Shown here in pieces: positions 5,924 through 9,257 of a stretch of 9,257 bases of DNA (positions are counted from its first letter, which is position 1; each line of letters starts with the position of its first letter). Below the pieces are notes generated by a model, which did no database searches, was not told where the DNA came from, and saw only the letters and a program-made list of their open reading frames with translations. The stretch spans positions 1 to 9,257 of the forward strand of contig JACNKY010000205.1 of NCBI GenBank assembly GCA_014381795.1. The letters run 5' to 3'. Position numbers and translations under genes: made by a program. Source of the DNA: Pseudomonadota bacterium. GTDB taxonomy: Bacteria > SAR324 > NAC60-12.

Positions 5924-8779
5924 TCATTTCAGATAGAATTTTTCTTTAATTGGTTTCAGTGGGCGTTTAAACCACAGCGGTCGTCGCAAACCGTCAGGTC
6001 CAGGTGCAGGACGAGTATTCTCCAGCCAATCTTTATAAACCTGAAATGACTGTTCGGTATCTACAAAAAGATCCCCGTAGCGGTCGCCGGGATGCGCTTT
6101 TTCAAGCCTTACTTTTTGATGCCAGCAGTGCATTCCGCTGATAGGATCAGGATGAACTGCATGGGTAATATTTTGATGAACACCTCCGTCACGCCAGAAT
6201 ATCCGTGACATATCAGGGTCTTCTCCGTCAAAAGCACGGATACCGTCGAGGACATTCATTTTCCATTTGCCTGGTTCAGTTTCAAGAATATCCACCGAAT
6301 TAGTAGCCCAGCGGTTTGCTTCAGGATCCTGAGGACGTCTCCATCTGCCGATGTGATGAGAACATGCTACCACTCCCGGACGCATGCTTTCTGTGACCCA
6401 TACTTTTACGATGAAGTGACCAATCTCGGTATTGACTCGCAACAGGTCATCGTTTTTAAAACCCAATCGATTTGCATCCGAAGTATGCATCCAAAGCGGA
6501 TTTCGATTTGAAATTTCCGCCAACCATTTTGCGTTTCCGGAACGTGAATGAATCAAAGTAGGCAAACGGAAAGTCGGGACTAATGGAAATTCGCCTTTTT
6601 CGCTTTCCACTTTTTCAGCGTGAATATGGCTTTTGATGTAGCCAGGCAAACGATGTTCAGGCCATTTCCAATCAACCATTGTCTGAGAAAAAAATTCTTG
6701 TTTACGCGAAGGTGAATCGAAACCTACGCGTGCTTCACCCTCGACCATGACTCCAATCGCAGCACCGTCTTTAGTAACGATTCCGGATTTTTCATTCACA
6801 GAACTTCCGGATAATTGTTCTTCAGTGAGAGTTTTGTTGTGCAGTTCTAGCACTTCCTTTTCCATTTCAAAGGCTCCAAAACGCCGCATATAATCGAGTG
6901 GTGTTAACCCTTCTTTTTCTGCGGTTTCCGGTAGTCCAGGAACTCGTTCGAAAATGTACTGATAATATTCATCAACGGTCATTTTTTCACCGGGACGATA
7001 CGGCGAGATGAAATAGTCCCGGATTCCTAAAGATCCATCCGGATCAATACGCCAGGAAAGTTCAATCCAAAATTCATCTTCTTCCCAAACTTCACCCGGA
7101 TTTGCCTCATAAGTAAATTCAACGGGTTCTCCTTTTCGCCGTGCCACTTCGCGTAAAACAGGTTGCCGAAAAGCAATCCATTTTCCGGCATGAGTTTCAT
7201 AACTGATGATGTCATGTCGCTCGGAGGCATGTCCCATTGGAAGCACGTAATCTGCAAAATATGCAGTTTCGTTCCAAGTAGGCGTGAGTGCGGCATGCAA
7301 ACCGATTTTTTCAGGATCGCGCAAAGCTTCAATCCAAGTGAATCCATCCGGATAAGTCCAGACTGGATTAAAAACACGTGTAAAATAGACATCCAATTTT
7401 CCGCGTCCTTCTTTCAAAAAGTGCGGTAGCAGAAAACTCATTTCAAAATGTGCGAGTGGAAAATCTTTCGGAAAATGGAGTTCGTTCCAAAACTTATGTG
7501 GTGGCGCTGGATTAGGCATTTTAGGTGAATATTTATTCCATGAACTGGGCAAGCTGCCGCCTTTAGTTCCAAGGCTTCCTGTGAGGACGTTCAAAAATTG
7601 CAGACAGCGTGCGATTTGCCAACCACCTAAATTTCCGCTACTTGCACTGCGCCAATTCATTGATGAAAAGCGACTTCCGGCACGACCGATTTGACGAGCA
7701 ACATCAATTATTGATTGTGCCTCAACTCCGGATTCCTCTTCCGCAAATTCCGGAGTGTATTCTGCATATTCCTCTCTGAGTTTCTGAATAAAATTTTCAA
7801 AGCTGGATTCTGTTTCCGGATGATCTGCTTCGAGCCAGTCACTCCAATTGATCCAGTTCCGGAGATAAGTTTCATTGTAAAGATTTTCGTCAAGGATAAT
7901 TTTTGCCATAGCCAGCAAAACTGCGGCTTCTGTACCGGGATATGTCGCCATCCAATGATCAGCACGACTTGCCGTATTTGAGAGACGGATGTCCATCACG
8001 GCTATTTTGGTGCCACTGTTTTTACTTTCGATGATACGTTGCGCATGCGGATTAAAATAGTGTCCTGATTCCAAATGTGCGCTTATCATCAAAATAAAAT
8101 CTGCATTGGCAAAATCCGGAAGTTTCCGGTCAATACCATCCCAAAGAGCGTATCCTGTGCGGGCACCTGCAGAACAGACATTGGTGTGGCTGTTGTGTCC
8201 ATCTACGCCCCACGCCTGCAGAACTCTGTCCATGAAACCTTCATGTCCAGGTCGACCAACGTGATAAGCAATTTCGTTGTTGCGTCCTTCATCGATGGCT
8301 TTGCGGATTTTAGCAGCAATTTCATCAAGCACTACATCCCATGAAACACGCTCCCATTCTCCGGCACCTCGTTTTCCAACTCTGCGCATTGGATACAAAA
8401 TCCGGTCTGGATCCTTAATCTGATTGATTGTCGCAGGACCTTTTGCGCAATTTCGACCACGACTTGCAGGATGATAAGGATTGCCTTCAAACTTGCGAAC
8501 TTCGCCGGTTTCCTTGTCAACATAACTCAAAAGTCCGCATCCGGATTCACAGTTGAAACATGAAGTTGGAACAATCGTATAATGCCGCGCTTTTTTACGC
8601 GACCAAGTTGTTGACTCATATTCCACCCAGTCATCCCATTTTTCAGGTGGAGGATAATTACTGAGATCACCTGGATCATTCATTGAGGTTAAATTTCCAT
8701 CCTCGAGATCCAATTTGGGAATAACACCTAAACCTTCAGCGATTTTTTCAATGAAACTTGGTTTGGGCTGTACACTCAT
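5924..8779 (-). CDS. soeA: SoeA-like cytoplasmic molybdopterin (bis-MGD) oxidoreductase, probable sulfite:quinone oxidoreductase catalytic subunit
   Basis: 951 residues, a full-length catalytic subunit of the complex iron-sulfur molybdoenzyme (DMSO reductase) superfamily. An N-terminal 4Fe-4S domain has C74, C77, C81 and C111 (SCFNCESGCG, GRNCAKG). The molybdopterin domain follows, with HTNVCSAGAR at about 198-207, where C202 is the likely Mo ligand, and AHLESGHYFNPHAQRI at about 234-249. A C-terminal dinucleotide-binding domain spans roughly 725-850. No twin-arginine or other signal peptide is seen: the N-terminus is charged and polar for more than 60 residues. That fits cytoplasmic SoeA, which oxidises sulfite to sulfate, and argues against periplasmic PsrA/PhsA. 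The NrfD-type anchor gene lies upstream and tusA/dsr genes downstream, which also fits. The ribosome site is weak (AAAGAAAA). Polysulfide, thiosulfate or tetrathionate reductase are alternatives; the substrate is inferred. Confidence 0.8.
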   Translation of the reverse strand: MSVQPKPSFIEKIAEGLGVIPKLDLEDGNLTSMNDPGDLSNYPPPEKWDDWVEYESTTWSRKKARHYTIVPTSCFNCESGCGLLSYVDKETGEVRKFEGNPYHPASRGRNCAKGPATINQIKDPDRILYPMRRVGKRGAGEWERVSWDVVLDEIAAKIRKAIDEGRNNEIAYHVGRPGHEGFMDRVLQAWGVDGHNSHTNVCSAGARTGYALWDGIDRKLPDFANADFILMISAHLESGHYFNPHAQRIIESKNSGTKIAVMDIRLSNTASRADHWMATYPGTEAAVLLAMAKIILDENLYNETYLRNWINWSDWLEADHPETESSFENFIQKLREEYAEYTPEFAEEESGVEAQSIIDVARQIGRAGSRFSSMNWRSASSGNLGGWQIARCLQFLNVLTGSLGTKGGSLPSSWNKYSPKMPNPAPPHKFWNELHFPKDFPLAHFEMSFLLPHFLKEGRGKLDVYFTRVFNPVWTYPDGFTWIEALRDPEKIGLHAALTPTWNETAYFADYVLPMGHASERHDIISYETHAGKWIAFRQPVLREVARRKGEPVEFTYEANPGEVWEEDEFWIELSWRIDPDGSLGIRDYFISPYRPGEKMTVDEYYQYIFERVPGLPETAEKEGLTPLDYMRRFGAFEMEKEVLELHNKTLTEEQLSGSSVNEKSGIVTKDGAAIGVMVEGEARVGFDSPSRKQEFFSQTMVDWKWPEHRLPGYIKSHIHAEKVESEKGEFPLVPTFRLPTLIHSRSGNAKWLAEISNRNPLWMHTSDANRLGFKNDDLLRVNTEIGHFIVKVWVTESMRPGVVACSHHIGRWRRPQDPEANRWATNSVDILETEPGKWKMNVLDGIRAFDGEDPDMSRIFWRDGGVHQNITHAVHPDPISGMHCWHQKVRLEKAHPGDRYGDLFVDTEQSFQVYKDWLENTRPAPGPDGLRRPLWFKRPLKPIKEKFYLK

Positions 8780-8814
8780 GGTTTTTCTTTATTCAAGATT
8801 AACTAAAATTCAAT

Positions 8815-8961
8815 TTAAGGGTACCTCTAAAAACTCTTTTTTCCTGTTCTTATAAAAACCAAACCTATCCTAAACCGCAGGTTGAGCGGAGTCGAAACCG
8901 GTTGCATTTAGAAAAACCCCTTCGACTCCGCTCAGGGAACTGTTTTTAGAGATGTCCTTAA
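8815..8961. repeat. 147-bp nested inverted-repeat element between the anchor and SoeA-like genes (MITE- or REP-like)
   Basis: The two ends are inverted repeats of 20 bases (8815-8834 and 8942-8961) matching at 17 of 20 positions. They include an exact 10-base match CTCTAAAAAC / GTTTTTAGAG, and each has TTAA at its outer end. Inside is a second, perfect 14-base inverted repeat. The right end overlaps the TAA stop of the anchor gene at 8958-8960. No protein is encoded. The structure resembles a small non-autonomous mobile element or a dispersed palindromic repeat. It lies in what should be a continuous operon. No T-tract follows the inner stem, so a simple terminator is unlikely. Confidence 0.6.
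8883..8934. repeat. Inner perfect 14-bp inverted repeat of the element
   Basis: TGAGCGGAGTCGAA (8883-8896) and TTCGACTCCGCTCA (8921-8934) are exact inverse complements around a 24-base loop. The motif CTTCGACTCCGCTCAGGG resembles a palindromic repeat found many times in unrelated bacterial genomes, by recollection. The high-GC arms stand out from the AT-rich surroundings. Confidence 0.75.
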
Positions 8962-9257
8962 CTAAGTGGAAGCATCTGCGGTGCAAGCACCCAAATTCGT
9001 ACTGAAAGCCAAACACCAACCAAAACTAACGCAGCAGCAGTAGCAACAGCAATCAGTCCAGACGAACCAGTGAGTAACAATAGTGGAATTGCATTTCCGA
9101 GTAAAACGACACCACCCCAGAAGACATACCGGAACTTGCCGTGTGTGATCGAGTGTGCCGTTTTGCCTGCATCTTCAGTGGGATGGGATGATAAAAATTC
9201 TGCGGCAAATGACAAGAGTTGAATGACTAAACTCCAAAATAAAATTCCTTTCAACAA
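8958..9257 (-). CDS. NrfD/PsrC-family quinone-interacting membrane anchor (SoeC-like), C-terminal 99 residues, cut by window edge
   Basis: The frame is open at the right edge and ends with TAA at 8958-8960. TTG at the edge is merely the first codon visible, not a supported start. The 99 residues show a partial hydrophobic segment (1-20), then GKFRYVFWGGVVLLGNAIPL (40-59) opening a membrane span to about 62, another span at about 66-90, and a short tail ending APQMLPLS. This pattern is typical of the C-terminus of NrfD/PsrC/SoeC membrane subunits, which exchange electrons between an iron-sulfur subunit and the quinone pool. It lies 178 bases upstream of the SoeA-like gene on the same strand, so it most likely anchors that enzyme. 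DmsC, PsrC or DsrP are family alternatives; the fragment is too short to choose by sequence. Confidence 0.8.
   Translation of the reverse strand: MLKGILFWSLVIQLLSFAAEFLSSHPTEDAGKTAHSITHGKFRYVFWGGVVLLGNAIPLLLLTGSSGLIAVATAAALVLVGVWLSVRIWVLAPQMLPLS

Noticed and set aside
5924..8779. Nitrate reductase or formate dehydrogenase
   Set aside because: The neighbours are all sulfur genes, the HLESGHYFNPHAQRI segment fits the SoeA/PsrA branch, and no selenocysteine UGA is seen in frame.
8883..8934. Intrinsic terminator between the anchor and SoeA-like genes
   Set aside because: The 24-base loop is large and no T-tract follows the stem on either strand, and the outer end repeats are better explained by a repeat element.
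9255..9257. TTG at the right edge as the start of a 99-residue gene
   Set aside because: The sequence is the tail of a much larger NrfD-type membrane protein and the frame is open at the edge, so the codon is internal.
1..9257. CRISPR array, tRNA or rRNA gene, transposase gene
   Set aside because: No regularly spaced repeats, cloverleaf or rRNA-like sequence was seen, and the gaps between genes are all under about 180 bases.

Overview
The window is a one-strand block of dissimilatory sulfur-metabolism genes. All eight genes are read on the minus strand, so transcription runs from position 9257 towards position 1. In transcription order they are: the C-terminal part of an NrfD/PsrC-type membrane anchor (cut by the right edge), a large cytoplasmic molybdopterin oxidoreductase resembling SoeA, tusA, dsrN, dsrC, dsrA, dsrB and the N-terminal part of dsrL (cut by the left edge). 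Coding density is high. The only non-coding stretches are spacers of about 15 to 180 bases, and there are no tRNA, rRNA, CRISPR or transposase genes.

The most likely source is a bacterium that oxidises sulfur by the reverse Dsr route. This rests on DsrL, the TusA-DsrC sulfur-relay pair, an untargeted (cytoplasmic) SoeA-like enzyme, and the form of the DsrA and DsrB cluster motifs. The run N-C-A-B-L matches, from memory, the order in green sulfur bacteria rather than the A-B-E-F-H-C-M-K-L-J-O-P-N order of purple sulfur bacteria. The moderately AT-rich composition would also fit marine groups such as SAR324. The lineage cannot be fixed from this sequence. DsrL also occurs in some reducers and disproportionators, so the direction of the pathway is inferred, not proven.

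Layout from right to left: 8958-9257 membrane anchor fragment; 8780-8957 spacer filled by a 147-bp nested inverted-repeat element; 5924-8779 SoeA-like enzyme; 5771-5923 spacer with a promoter-like sequence; 5540-5770 tusA; 5392-5539 very AT-rich spacer with small inverted repeats; 3982-5391 dsrN, with a TTG start; 3619-3954 dsrC; 3478-3618 spacer with a possible stem-loop; 2215-3477 dsrA; 2116-2214 spacer; 1033-2115 dsrB; 1-1017 dsrL.

How the genes work together (family knowledge plus inference): TusA and possibly DsrEFH, which is not in this window, pass persulfide sulfur to the two C-terminal cysteines of DsrC. DsrAB, with a siroheme amidated by DsrN, oxidises the bound sulfur to the sulfite level, and DsrL takes the electrons to NAD(P)+. 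Sulfite could then be oxidised to sulfate in the cytoplasm by the SoeA-like enzyme, with electrons entering the quinone pool through the NrfD-type anchor. A SoeB-like iron-sulfur subunit would be expected just beyond the right edge, and dsrEFH and dsrMKJOP beyond the left edge.
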